DNA from: Sodaliphilus sp050873765
GTDB lineage: Bacteria; Bacteroidota; Bacteroidia; Bacteroidales; Muribaculaceae
Assembly: GCA_050873765.1 (NCBI GenBank)
Contig: JBNMJK010000010.1
Coordinates: 1 to 48,848, forward strand
Direction: 5' to 3'
Length of the DNA stretch: 48,848 nucleotides
The position numbers and the translations under genes were made by a program. The notes beneath the pieces are model-generated. The model was given only the letters and a program-made list of their open reading frames with translations, was not told where the DNA came from and ran no database searches. How positions within the stretch are numbered: the first letter of the stretch is position 1; the number at the start of each line of letters is the position of its first letter. Shown in pieces: positions 1-7,978 of the stretch.

Positions 1-357
1 GAATATTTCTCGGTGTCGAAAAACGACAACCTCACAGCCATTCACTGCAAGGCCGCCACACCCGTGGAACTACAGGAAAGCGACAATGTGTTTTTAGACG
101 TGGCAAGCCACTGCACGCTGTATGTGCCGGCAGGGGCGCTCAAGAGCTACAAGAATGCTCCCGTGTGGAAAAACTTTAAAGAAATCAAGGAAGATGTGGC
201 AAGTGGCATCACCGACGTGACCATGGCAGCTGGCTCAGCAGCCGACCGCAACGTGTACACTATCGACGGACGCATCGTGCGCCAGAACGCGGCATCACTT
301 GAAGGCCTGAGCAAAGGCATCTACATCTACCAGGGCCAAAAGCGCATCGTAAAATAA
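1..357 (+). CDS. C-terminal end of a BspA-like leucine-rich-repeat surface protein (5' truncated by window edge)
   Basis: The frame is open from base 1, so the gene begins upstream of the window. The visible part has the end of a BspA/LRR_5-type repeat region (CTLYVPAGALKSYKNAP followed by VWKNFKEI), the usual closing unit of these Bacteroidales cell-surface repeats. It is followed by a roughly 35-residue tail (VYTIDGRIV ... GIYIYQGQKRIVK) that resembles a type IX-secretion-style C-terminal sorting domain. Such proteins are exported and displayed on the surface, often for adhesion. A strong hairpin terminator follows at 377-419. Family is fairly clear; the ligand is not knowable from this fragment. 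Confidence 0.75.
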   Translation, partial: EYFSVSKNDNLTAIHCKAATPVELQESDNVFLDVASHCTLYVPAGALKSYKNAPVWKNFKEIKEDVASGITDVTMAAGSAADRNVYTIDGRIVRQNAASLEGLSKGIYIYQGQKRIVK

Positions 358-376
358 ACAGAAGAATACAAATATC

Positions 377-419
377 AAGCCCGAAACCTACATTTAACGA
401 GGTTTCGGGCTTTCTTTTT
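377..419 (+). terminator. Rho-independent terminator after the LRR surface protein
   Basis: A perfect 13-bp stem (AAGCCCGAAACCT at 377-389 with AGGTTTCGGGCTT at 400-412), a 10-base loop and a T-rich tail. Confidence 0.9.
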
Positions 420-559
420 CCCAAAGGCATATTCTTCTTGCACCTAAAGCTATAATTAATTATACTTTAGTATAATGTTTTTGAAAAAGTTACGATATTT
501 TTGATGATGGTTTTTCATAATGTCACTATATTTGTTTTGCTTTTTAATATAGAATAGGA

Positions 560-1294
560 ATGATACAGGATTTGCCGTTTAACAAGCCAATTTATATTCA
601 AGGGTCTGTATGTGAAGAATGTATAAATTTGATAGATGCAGTGAAAGCATACTCCATGCTGACAAACTGTACGGTGCTACTCTACGACTGCTTAAACCAA
701 AGTATATGTTTTGCGAATATAAGCAATGTGGCAATCGAGTCACATAAAACACTCAAGGGATTGCAGGATCATTTGGGCGATAGCTTACTGCTATTGAAAA
801 ATGTGTTCCAGCAGAAAGCCTGCTTTTTAAGGCAGGTCAGTGATGCCGATAAAGGGAAAATGGTGATTTCTGGAAGCCTATATGGCCATAGTTATTGTCC
901 TGCCATAAACCGAGTGGGTAGAGCTTGTTTTTACTTTTTAGGGGTGCCGGTTTCTTTTACATCTTCGGGTGATTTACACTACGAATTGGTTAAAATTTAT
1001 TTTGGAAGAGGTAACGACCGAGAACTTGAAATCTACAATGGCGAGACTGGAGAAAGATGGCGGCAAAGCCCTGTGCTGAATAAATGGACAAAGATGGCTT
1101 CACTAAGTTTCTCCGATTTGGAGAAGCAGGTGATCTCGCTGTCGATAATTGATTTGTCTGCTAAGGAGATTGCGGAGAGGGTCTGCCGGTCGGAGGTGAC
1201 AGTGAAGAAGGCGAGGGCGCGGATTATGCAGGCTGTGGGCGCAAGCACGATGACGGAGGCGGCGTTCATGCTCTCGCACTACCGCTTCATATAG
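560..1294 (+). CDS. LuxR/GerE-type helix-turn-helix transcriptional regulator
   Basis: This 244-residue protein ends in a LuxR-family DNA-binding domain (about residues 180-244): LSFSDLEKQVISLSI, then SAKEIAERVCRSEVTVKKAR, the typical scissor and recognition helices. The first ~170 residues match no domain I can name; there is no transmembrane segment and no clear receiver-domain Asp pattern, so it is more likely a ligand- or partner-sensing regulator than a response regulator. A TATATTTG -7-like box lies at 527-534, about 25 bases before the ATG. It stands alone between a terminator and an antitoxin gene on the opposite strand. Targets are unknown; Bacteroidales have many such orphan LuxR proteins of the same size. 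Confidence 0.75.
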   Translation: MIQDLPFNKPIYIQGSVCEECINLIDAVKAYSMLTNCTVLLYDCLNQSICFANISNVAIESHKTLKGLQDHLGDSLLLLKNVFQQKACFLRQVSDADKGKMVISGSLYGHSYCPAINRVGRACFYFLGVPVSFTSSGDLHYELVKIYFGRGNDRELEIYNGETGERWRQSPVLNKWTKMASLSFSDLEKQVISLSIIDLSAKEIAERVCRSEVTVKKARARIMQAVGASTMTEAAFMLSHYRFI

Positions 1295-1386
1295 CAGCCT
1301 TCCGCCTCTGCACTCCGTGATGGAGGCCGTTTTATTATCTCTCGTAAAAGAGACAATTAACAATTAGAAGAAAGATTAGATAAATA

Positions 1387-1428
1387 TTCGTGCCAATATG
1401 TGGAGTCACGCCTACATATTGGCACGAA
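1387..1428. repeat. 15-bp perfect inverted repeat (hairpin) between regulator and toxin remnant
   Basis: TTCGTGCCAATATGT at 1387-1401 is exactly complementary to 1414-1428, with a 12-base loop. There is no T-tract directly after it on the plus strand. It may be a palindromic repeat or a bidirectional stop for the LuxR gene and the toxin remnant. Confidence 0.6.
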
Positions 1429-1464
1429 CTGTTGTTTGACAGCGCAAAAAATAGGGCTTATACA

Positions 1465-1762
1465 TTAAAACCCCATATCAGTAACCATCTTTTTGACAGC
1501 CTCCACTTTCACTGTGGACGCCTCTTCCTTGTCATAAATAAGCAGCAGCACCACGCTGCCACTTTCTTGAATGTGGGTTAGCGCAGTGAAAGTTATCACT
1601 CTCGCACCTCCTGATTTACCTTTTCCCTTCGAGCGAATAGCCAAACGGATTTTCCTTAATACTGGTGATCAAACATTCATAATCGCTCCTAAAACTGGGG
1701 TACTTCTTTGCAAGGCGTTAGGCTTCTTTAGCAAACTCCCTGGACACTAAAATGGAGATTTC
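1465..1762 (-). pseudogene. Broken RelE/ParE-like toxin, partner of the antitoxin at 1764-2018
   Basis: Read on the minus strand directly after the antitoxin stop, the sequence gives EISILVSREFAKEA, then an in-frame TAA (1720-1718) where a Lys is expected, then RLAKKYPSFRSDYECL and ITSIKENPF. The frame then breaks near 1636-1648 and continues in another frame as LAIRSKGKGKSGGARVITF ... ESGSVVLLLIYDKEEAS ... KKMVTDMGF with a stop at 1467-1465. This is the pattern of Bacteroidetes RelE/ParE-superfamily toxins of ~110 residues that cleave mRNA at the ribosome. Lesions: no ATG at the expected start, one nonsense codon, and a short deletion with frameshift between KENPF and LAIRS (inferred from the family pattern). 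No functional toxin can be made. Confidence 0.8.
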
Positions 1763-1763
1763 T

Positions 1764-2018
1764 TTACTGCAACTCATCGAGCAAACTTTCTGCGGATTGA
1801 AGTGATCGCTTGCCTTCAATAGCCTCCTTCACTTCTGTCAATGCGTTTTTTAATTCTTTCATTAGGTCGCGAGGTACCTCTACGCTATCTTTGTCGTCCT
1901 CAGGAAATATGCGAAACTTACCTGCACGAGATTTTAGCACCACATGCTCTCCAGATTTCGCTAAATTCAAATACTTTGTTTGATTTATACGGAAGTCTCT
2001 TGTGCTGACCACTATCAT
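1764..2018 (-). CDS. Phd/YefM-type antitoxin (orphaned)
   Basis: An 84-residue protein, the usual size for Phd/YefM antitoxins. The N-terminal half (MIVVSTRDFRINQTKYLNLA ... SGEHVVLKSRAGKFRIFP) is the family's DNA-binding dimerisation fold; the C-terminal half is the toxin-neutralising tail (helical, acidic/basic mix). It normally binds and neutralises a RelE/YoeB-like toxin and represses its own promoter. The adjacent toxin frame is broken, so this copy may survive as an autoregulated repressor or as protection against related toxins. Its promoter and two operator-like dyads are at 2057-2112. No frame damage is seen in the antitoxin itself. Confidence 0.8.
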   Translation of the reverse strand: MIVVSTRDFRINQTKYLNLAKSGEHVVLKSRAGKFRIFPEDDKDSVEVPRDLMKELKNALTEVKEAIEGKRSLQSAESLLDELQ

Positions 2019-2056
2019 ACTTCAATTCTGATTTTAAATAACACCTATTTTGTGTG

Positions 2057-2112
2057 CAAATATATACACTTTTTCCCGATTTGGCAACCAAATCGCTTAA
2101 ATTGGTTACCAA
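2057..2112 (-). promoter_or_regulatory. Antitoxin promoter with two TTGG/CCAA operator dyads
   Basis: Minus-strand promoter: TATATTTG (2057-2064), a 20-bp spacer and a TTG -33 element (2085-2087). The -33 lies inside a perfect dyad, CGATTTGG-CAA-CCAAATCG (2077-2095). A second dyad, TTGGT-T-ACCAA (2102-2112), has its centre 21 bp further upstream, two helical turns away, and shares the TTGG/CCAA half-sites. This fits cooperative autorepression by the antitoxin (inference). Confidence 0.65.
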
Positions 2113-2245
2113 AAAATATGCACAAACCGTTAAACGGCATATTTTTCGACCACGTTTTCTGCGCCATAGCAAATTGAAGCACCTATTTCCGTTTTGGCAT
2201 TGACAAAAGGGTGTGGCGCAGCCTAACTTCGCACCCAAAAAAGCT

Positions 2246-2821
2246 ATGGAAAATACCTCACAATTGATGCACCTTACCGAGAATGAAATGCTGAATTTAT
2301 GGAAAACGGTGATGCACTTGCAGCCTGTGCGCCGCGAGTGCACCATTGAGCGCACCGACGGAATTGATGTGGACGAGCTGCTGCTGGTGCACATTCGCCA
2401 GTGGTATGCGGCACTGCTCCAGTCGGCACCGCTGCACATGGTGCCCGTGGCCGATGTGAAGCACCACCTCACCGATGTGACGGTGGCTGCCGGCGGCGTG
2501 GTGGCCGTGGGGGTGCCACCTCAGTGCGTGCGCCCGGTGGAATGGAAGCTGTCGGGCTGGCAAAAGAGCGTCACACTCTTTTTAGAGCCCAGTGCGCCGG
2601 AAGCAGCCTACGTGCACAGTGAATGGACCCGGCCGGGCGTTTGCGACCCTGCTGCCGTGGACTATGGCGATCACATTCTGCTCTTCTCGTTGCCCGATGG
2701 CGCCCAGCCGCAGTTCGACGTAGCGCGCTGTGTGGTGCGGCCCACCGACGGCACCTACACATTCCATTCAGCGGCCCTCTCCACCATACCCGTGTGGAGC
2801 GCCACCCGCATCATCACCTAA
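2246..2821 (+). CDS. Hypothetical protein
   Basis: I do not recognise this protein. From the ATG at 2246 (MENTSQLMHLTENEML) it has 191 residues; a GTG 33 bases upstream would add 11 residues, but TAACTTCG just before the ATG looks like a promoter -7 box, so the shorter form is preferred. There is no signal peptide or membrane segment. The middle is rich in Val and Ala (DVTVAAGGVVAVGVPPQCVR) and beta-strand-like, with an aromatic, Asp-rich second half. It stands alone, convergent with the minus-strand epimerase gene only 19 bases beyond its stop. Codon use is GC-rich, like core genes nearby, suggesting long residence. Confidence 0.55.
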   Translation: MENTSQLMHLTENEMLNLWKTVMHLQPVRRECTIERTDGIDVDELLLVHIRQWYAALLQSAPLHMVPVADVKHHLTDVTVAAGGVVAVGVPPQCVRPVEWKLSGWQKSVTLFLEPSAPEAAYVHSEWTRPGVCDPAAVDYGDHILLFSLPDGAQPQFDVARCVVRPTDGTYTFHSAALSTIPVWSATRIIT

Positions 2822-2840
2822 AGAGGGTGCCCAACCCCAG

Positions 2841-3857
2841 TTATTTGAGCCAGCCGGCCTGGCGATACCAGGCGATGGCCTCTTTCACGCCCTGCTGTAG
2901 GGAATAGTGGGGCGTGAAGTGGAAGTCGCGCTCGGTGTCGGACGTGTCGCAGAGCCAGTTGCGCTGCTTGAGAATTCGGAACTTATCCACGTTGAGCGTG
3001 GTGGGCTTGCCGGTGAACTTGGTGTAGATGGTGCAGAGCACACACACGATGCGCACCAGCCAAATGGGGCACACCACAGGCAGCACAAATTTCTTGTTCA
3101 GCTCCTGGCACACGATTTTGCGGAACTGCTTCTGCGTGTAGCCCTTGTTTTCGCTGATAAAGTAGGGGCGGTATTTCGGGCCTGCCTCAAGTGCGTCCAC
3201 CACTGCTCTGGCAAGGTCTTTCACATAGATGAAGGTGAGCATCTGCTTGCGGAACCCCACGCTGAAGTCGAACCCCGACGCTATCGACTTCATCATCAGG
3301 AAATAGTCGCGCTCATGGGGACCATACACCCCGGTGCACCGGAATATGGTGTAGGGGAAGTCGGGCACCATCTTCAGATAGGTCTCTGCCTTGGCCTTCG
3401 ACATGCCGTAGCGCGTGTTGGGCATGGGGTCGTCGGTGATGCGGAAGGGCGTGTAGCCCTCGTCGTCGCCTACCCCCATCACGCTGAGGCTGCTCATGAG
3501 CAGGAACACGTCGGGCACAGCGTCGATGGCCTTGAGCGTGTCCACGAGCAGGCGCATATAGCCATAGTTGATACGCTCAAAATCAAGATAGTTGGCAGCC
3601 TTGGTGGCGCCAAGATTGTGCACCACATAGTGCCAGCGGCCTCCTATCTTGGCGGCCTCCTGCGCGAGGGTGGCCTGCAGCGCGTCGGCATTGGTGAAGT
3701 CGAGCTCTATGAAATGAATGCGCTCGTCGTGTAAAAACTCACGGTTGGTGCTTTTGCGCACAGCCGCCCATGTGTCGTAGCCACGCTTGAGCGCCTCCGC
3801 CACGATAAAGCCGCCGATAAAGCCGCCGGCTCCCGTCACAAGTATCTTTTTAGCCAT
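2841..3857 (-). CDS. NAD-dependent epimerase/dehydratase (extended SDR)
   Basis: A 338-residue extended short-chain dehydrogenase. The N-terminus has the nucleotide-binding loop GAGGFIGG (residues 9-16). The catalytic region has a Ser-rich strand (LLMSSLSVMG) and the YGMSK pair (Tyr-x-x-x-Lys). FRCTGVYGPHERD is the family's substrate-loop signature. It probably acts on a nucleotide sugar or a lipid-linked sugar in the cytoplasm. Its ATG overlaps the end of the upstream GT9 gene by 8 bases, so the two are translationally coupled in one operon with the DUF4254 gene. The exact substrate cannot be read from the sequence. Confidence 0.8.
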   Translation of the reverse strand: MAKKILVTGAGGFIGGFIVAEALKRGYDTWAAVRKSTNREFLHDERIHFIELDFTNADALQATLAQEAAKIGGRWHYVVHNLGATKAANYLDFERINYGYMRLLVDTLKAIDAVPDVFLLMSSLSVMGVGDDEGYTPFRITDDPMPNTRYGMSKAKAETYLKMVPDFPYTIFRCTGVYGPHERDYFLMMKSIASGFDFSVGFRKQMLTFIYVKDLARAVVDALEAGPKYRPYFISENKGYTQKQFRKIVCQELNKKFVLPVVCPIWLVRIVCVLCTIYTKFTGKPTTLNVDKFRILKQRNWLCDTSDTERDFHFTPHYSLQQGVKEAIAWYRQAGWLK

Positions 3858-4890
3858 ATATCACTTTCTTGATTTTATCCACTATTATTTCTGGGTCGAT
3901 GCCCGTGAGGCACCGGTAGTCGCCATATCGGCAAGGCTTCTGCCCAAACACGGAGCAGGGGCGACACGGCAAGGGAAGCTGCACAGCGTTGTCGGGGCTT
4001 TGGTGCCAGCCCATAAAGCCGCAGAACGGGTGTGTGGCCCCCCACACACTCACCACCGGCACGCCTGCCACCGAGGCAAGGTGCATGTTGGCGGAGTCCA
4101 TCGAGAGCATCACATCGCACCGCTGCATCAGTGCGAACTCGTCGGAGAAGCTGTGCTTGATTTCAGCCACCGACACCGTGTGGGCGCACCGCTTCACCAA
4201 GGGCCTAAGCGCCATCTTCTCCTTCTCGCCGCCGCCAAAGAGCATCACCGTTACGCCATCGGTGCGTGTAAGGCTTTCCACCACCTTCTCAATCAGCGGC
4301 AGCGGATATTCCTTGCCACGGTGCTGCGAGAATGGCGCCACTGCCACCCATCGCTCGCCGGGCTGCTTTTGAGGCACCAGCGTGCTGCCGGTGATGGGCG
4401 CATAGCCGCTGAACGACTCCTTCCACTGGAAGCCCAGCGCGCGAAACACCGCCTCGTAGCGGTCGTGCGAAGTGGTGAGCTGCTCATGAATCTTTCCGCT
4501 CACCAGCGCGCGTTTGCGCCCGCGCCCCTTGTCGATGCGCGCCACCTTCACGCCATGCAGCCGCATGAAGAAGCCGATGGCCCACGTGCGCATCACGCTG
4601 TGCAGGTCGGCCATGTGGGTGATGGCATAGTGGGCGCGCAGTTCGGCAGCCAGCCGGCGCATACCGCCCACTCCACCATACTGCTTCAGGTCCACGCCCA
4701 CCACGGTGAGATTGTCGGGGCGCTGAATCAGGGCCTCGGCGGGCCACGGGCGGGTGAGCATCACGAAGCGCACGTGGGGATAGGCGCGGCACACCGAGTA
4801 AACCACGGGCACACTGATCACCACATCGCCCAGGGCCGAGAAGCGTGTCACGAGCACGGTCATGCCCTGGGAGGCGTTATTTTTTGCCAT
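3850..4890 (-). CDS. Glycosyltransferase family 9 (heptosyltransferase-like)
   Basis: This cytoplasmic GT-B transferase is of the ADP-heptose:LPS heptosyltransferase family (GT9). It begins (from Met10) TVLVTRFSALGDVVISVP, the standard GT9 acceptor-side motif, and contains LSMDSANMHLASVAGVPVVS, the donor-binding D-S-x-x-M-H-L motif. A Cys-rich end (CRPCSVFGQKPCRYGDYRCL) matches the usual finish of this family. It would add a core sugar to lipid A-core. The start is uncertain: Met1 overlaps the upstream DUF4254 gene by 14 bases; Met10 falls at the motif and would give a small gap. Confidence 0.85.
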   Translation of the reverse strand: MAKNNASQGMTVLVTRFSALGDVVISVPVVYSVCRAYPHVRFVMLTRPWPAEALIQRPDNLTVVGVDLKQYGGVGGMRRLAAELRAHYAITHMADLHSVMRTWAIGFFMRLHGVKVARIDKGRGRKRALVSGKIHEQLTTSHDRYEAVFRALGFQWKESFSGYAPITGSTLVPQKQPGERWVAVAPFSQHRGKEYPLPLIEKVVESLTRTDGVTVMLFGGGEKEKMALRPLVKRCAHTVSVAEIKHSFSDEFALMQRCDVMLSMDSANMHLASVAGVPVVSVWGATHPFCGFMGWHQSPDNAVQLPLPCRPCSVFGQKPCRYGDYRCLTGIDPEIIVDKIKKVIYG

Positions 4891-5482
4891 AAAGCACCGG
4901 ATTGGTGGCGGGGTCGTTGTAGAGCTTCATCTGCCTATACACCTTCATGTATTTTCGGCCAGCGGCAATGTCGTCGAGCAGCTGGTCGATGGCAGTGGTG
5001 AGGTCGGCGCGCTGCTCCAGCAGCACATCGAGCTTAGCCTGGCACCGCTGCAAGTGAGCGGCGTCGGCGTCGGTGCGAGTGGCCTGCTCACGCATGTGGT
5101 AGATTTTCAGCGCCAGGATAGAGAGGCGGTCGATGGCCCATGCCGGGCTCTCGGTGTTGATAGTGGCACCGGGGAGCGCCTTCACGCCAGCAAACTTCTC
5201 GCGGAAATAGGTGTCGATTTCCTCCACCAGATCGGTGCGGTCCTGGTTCGACTTGTCGATACGCCGCTTCAGCGCCAGCGCCTCCACGGGGTCGATGTCA
5301 GGGTCGCGGATAATATCCTCAAGGTGCCACTGCACCGTGTCGATCCAGTTTTTCACAAAGAGCTTCGCCTCGATGGTGCCCTCCTCGTAGGGGTTGGCCA
5401 CTTTAGCGTCCACATCGTCGGTGCGGTGGTAAAGAGCCACAGTGGCGTCGAATAGCGAGTTACATTTTTCTGCAAATTTCAT
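4877..5482 (-). CDS. DUF4254 family protein
   Basis: A 201-residue, all-helical soluble protein with the DUF4254 pattern: NPYEEGTIEAKLFVKNWIDT, then WHLEDIIRDPDIDPVEALAL (Asp-rich), and RLSILALKIYHMREQATR. The biochemical role is unknown. In Bacteroidetes it is commonly next to a GT9 gene, as here, where the reading frames overlap by 14 bases, which suggests a role tied to core-oligosaccharide assembly (inference). It is first in the minus-strand operon; a TATCTTTG -7 box lies at 5573-5580, leaving a leader of about 85 bases. Confidence 0.85.
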   Translation of the reverse strand: MKFAEKCNSLFDATVALYHRTDDVDAKVANPYEEGTIEAKLFVKNWIDTVQWHLEDIIRDPDIDPVEALALKRRIDKSNQDRTDLVEEIDTYFREKFAGVKALPGATINTESPAWAIDRLSILALKIYHMREQATRTDADAAHLQRCQAKLDVLLEQRADLTTAIDQLLDDIAAGRKYMKVYRQMKLYNDPATNPVLYGKK

Positions 5483-5572
5483 TTCAGAGGTGATTTTAAT
5501 CAGTATTTGTTGTTGCGGCCCCTATTCCACTCAGCGGCAGAATGTGTGGGCGTGTGTATAACACTTCACTTG

Positions 5573-5580
5573 CAAAGATA
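5573..5580 (-). promoter_or_regulatory. Promoter -7 box of the DUF4254-GT9-SDR operon
   Basis: TATCTTTG on the minus strand, a match to the Bacteroidetes -7 consensus TAnnTTTG. A convincing -33 element is not visible. Confidence 0.5.
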
Positions 5581-5651
5581 CAAAAGCCTTGCCACACCGC
5601 CACCATTTAGCCCTCATTTTTTGCGCCAGCGGCAGCATCTGCCCGAGCGCG

Positions 5652-6350
5652 TCAGAACCGGTAGCCCACGCCTAAGTGCACACCGCTCATCTGCCGCTTT
5701 GCCGGCAACTGCAGCGAGGTGCCGGCAATTCTCACCTTGCGCACCGAGCTGTAGGCGTCGAGGTTGCTCCAGGTGTAGCCCGCCCAGAGCTGCCACCTCG
5801 AAAGCTGGAGCGCCACCGAAGTCTTGAAATGAATGAAGACCGATTTTCCGCCGCTATTTTTCGCATACCCCACTTCGGGATTCTCATACACGCCCGGCTT
5901 GCTGGGCAACACGGTGAACTCCACATTTTTATTGGCAGGCAGCGGCAGTGTGAAGCCACAGTCCTCCTTGATGGTGAGCCGCGTCGAGCCATCGGCATTG
6001 CGCCACAGCGCGGGGCTTTGCAGCTGAAGCGAGCAGCGGAGCCACAACTCATCGTTCAGATTCTTGGCGATATACGTGAATCCGCCCTGCGCCACCGACT
6101 GCCCGGTGCCACCGAAGTCGCCAGCGGCACACAGGCTCACGCCCACACCGGCATACGGGATAGGGTAATAGTCCACACCGCCCTCCACGCTCCAGTCGAG
6201 GGAGTTGTAGGAAGCCACTTCCACTCTGCCCATCCAGTGACGGTGCTTCGCACTCTCAGAGTCGCCGCCATCGTGGGCAGCGGCGCGGCAATTTTCGGCC
6301 ACGCAGCCAGCCAGCAGCAACAGCCACAAGGCCAAACGCTTCTTGTTCAT
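5652..6350 (-). CDS. Putative outer-membrane beta-barrel protein with lipobox-like signal
   Basis: A 232-residue exported protein. The signal segment MNKKRLALWLLLLAGC ends in a lipobox-like LAGC, so the mature form may be lipid-anchored at Cys16, though a second Cys-containing site (ENCRAA) could be an ordinary signal-peptidase cut. The body alternates aromatic and polar residues as in amphipathic beta strands (WMGRVEVASYNSLDWSVEGG, LQLSRWQLWAGYTWS), and the chain ends in GVGYRF, a terminal Phe typical of outer-membrane barrels. Lipobox and barrel together are unusual, and one of the two readings may be wrong. No enzyme motif is seen. Not clearly in the neighbouring operon (about 170 bases beyond the DUF4254 start). 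Confidence 0.6.
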   Translation of the reverse strand: MNKKRLALWLLLLAGCVAENCRAAAHDGGDSESAKHRHWMGRVEVASYNSLDWSVEGGVDYYPIPYAGVGVSLCAAGDFGGTGQSVAQGGFTYIAKNLNDELWLRCSLQLQSPALWRNADGSTRLTIKEDCGFTLPLPANKNVEFTVLPSKPGVYENPEVGYAKNSGGKSVFIHFKTSVALQLSRWQLWAGYTWSNLDAYSSVRKVRIAGTSLQLPAKRQMSGVHLGVGYRF

Positions 6351-6493
6351 GCTAAATTTCTATAAGTCTGTAAGATATGTTATGTATTAAAAATTTCTAA
6401 AAAGGCCACAGCAGGCGCTGCCGCAGGGGGCTATCGCGCTTCACTGCGCCATCAAATCCAAAGATTAACAACGGAATGTTGGGGAAATTATTG

Positions 6494-6501
6494 TAACTTT
6501 G
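6494..6501 (+). promoter_or_regulatory. Promoter -7 box of the MATE exporter gene
   Basis: TAACTTTG, a consensus Bacteroidetes -7 element, 34 bases before the ATG. Confidence 0.65.
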
Positions 6502-6535
6502 CAGCGCAATCCACAAAATTCATTGATATATCTAT

Positions 6536-7894
6536 ATGGAAAAATCTAATAACCGACTTCAAGAACTTGACTCCGCCCCTATCGGCAAACTGCTCTGGAA
6601 ATACAGCCTGCCTGCCGTGGTGGGCATTGTGGTGATGTCGATCTACAACATCATCGACCGCATATTCATTGGCCAGGGCGTGGGTCCGGAGGCCATTGCC
6701 GGACTCGCCATCACCTTCCCCGTGATGAATGTGAGCGCCGCCTTCGGTGTGCTCATCGGTGCGGGCGCAAGTGCGCGCACGTCGATTCTGCTGGGTATGC
6801 AGGCCAAGGACAAGGCTGAGCAGGTGCTGGGCAACAGTATTGTGATGACATTGGTGTTCGGCTCCATCTACATAGCCCTGTTTGGCATATTCATGGACCC
6901 CGTGCTTCACCTTTTCGGCGCAAGCAAAACCTCGCTGCCCTATGCGCGCGACTTTATGCTCTTCATCTTGCCCGGACTGCTATTCAACAACGTGACGTTC
7001 ACCTACAACAACATCATGCGCGCCTCTGGCTATCCCACCAAGGCCATGATCACGATGTTTATCGGCGCCGGACTGAACGTGATTTTAGCGCCTATCTTCA
7101 TTTTCGGGCTCAAATGGGGCATCAAGGGCGCCGCCATAGCCACCGACATATCGATGGGCGTGTCGATGCTCTTTGTGCTGCTGCACTTCTTCAACAAGAA
7201 AAACGAGATTCACTTCATGAAGGGCATCTACAAGCTCCGTAAAGAGATTCTGCTGCCCATTCTCGCCATCGGCGCGGCGCCGTGTATCGTGAATTCGGCA
7301 GGCTGCGTGATCAATGCCGTCATCAACAACACCGTGTATCGCTACGGCGGCGACTCGGCAGTGGCGGCCATCGGTATCTTCACCGCCATCACCGGCCTTG
7401 TGATCACCTTTGTGGTGGGCGTGTGCATGGGTATGCAGCCAATCGTGGGCTACAACTACGGGGCTAAGCGCTTCGACCGCCTGATGCGCACATTCTGGCT
7501 GGTGGCAAGCGTGTGCACCATAGTCACCACCCTCGGCTGCCTCGGCTGCCAGTTCTTCCCAGAGGCCATCTCGCGCATGTTCACCTCCGACGCCGCCCTC
7601 ATTGCCACCAGCGCCACCACCCTGCGCCTTGCCACCGCCATGTTCTGGGTGGCAGGATTCCAGATGGTGGTCACCAACTTCTTCCAGTCGGTGGGCGAGG
7701 CCGGAAAGTCAATCTTCATGAGCCTCACGCGCCAAGTGCTGTTCATCATACCGTTCCTGCTGATTCTGCCGCACTTCTGGCACATCGACGGCGTGTGGCT
7801 GGCATTCCCCTTTGCCGATGCCTGCTCCATCATCACCGCAGTGCTGCTGATGGCATGGCAAGTGAAGAAAATCAAACGCATGCAGCGCAGTTAG
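6536..7894 (+). CDS. MATE family efflux transporter
   Basis: A 452-residue inner-membrane protein with about 12 hydrophobic helices, the normal size of the MATE (NorM/MepA/DinF) family of cation-coupled exporters. Diagnostic stretches are IGKLLWKYSLPAVVGIVVMS, then DRIFIGQGVGPEAIAG in the first half, and GMQPIVGYNYGAKRFDRLMR in the second half, a MATE repeat signature. Likely substrates are drugs or cationic metabolites; the MepA-like branch is favoured, but this is inference. It has its own promoter (TAACTTTG at 6494-6501) and is followed by the tRNA promoter, so it is monocistronic. Confidence 0.9.
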   Translation: MEKSNNRLQELDSAPIGKLLWKYSLPAVVGIVVMSIYNIIDRIFIGQGVGPEAIAGLAITFPVMNVSAAFGVLIGAGASARTSILLGMQAKDKAEQVLGNSIVMTLVFGSIYIALFGIFMDPVLHLFGASKTSLPYARDFMLFILPGLLFNNVTFTYNNIMRASGYPTKAMITMFIGAGLNVILAPIFIFGLKWGIKGAAIATDISMGVSMLFVLLHFFNKKNEIHFMKGIYKLRKEILLPILAIGAAPCIVNSAGCVINAVINNTVYRYGGDSAVAAIGIFTAITGLVITFVVGVCMGMQPIVGYNYGAKRFDRLMRTFWLVASVCTIVTTLGCLGCQFFPEAISRMFTSDAALIATSATTLRLATAMFWVAGFQMVVTNFFQSVGEAGKSIFMSLTRQVLFIIPFLLILPHFWHIDGVWLAFPFADACSIITAVLLMAWQVKKIKRMQRS

Positions 7895-7928
7895 CGCCAA
7901 GGTGGCAGAAATTAGCAAGGCCATAAAT

Positions 7929-7959
7929 TTTGCAGATAATGAATAAAGTGCTAACTTTG
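7929..7959 (+). promoter_or_regulatory. tRNA-Pro promoter
   Basis: TTTG (7929-7932), a 19-bp spacer and TAACTTTG (7952-7959): a textbook Bacteroidetes promoter, 20 bases before the tRNA. Confidence 0.85.
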
Positions 7960-7978
7960 CACACACAATATATCACGG

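Noticed and set aside
1390..1581. A 63-residue plus-strand frame
   Set aside because: It overlaps the palindrome and the antisense of the toxin remnant; no family pattern and no promoter.
3787..5001. A 404-residue plus-strand frame rich in His and Ala
   Set aside because: It is the antisense shadow of the GT9 and SDR genes, whose motifs are on the minus strand.
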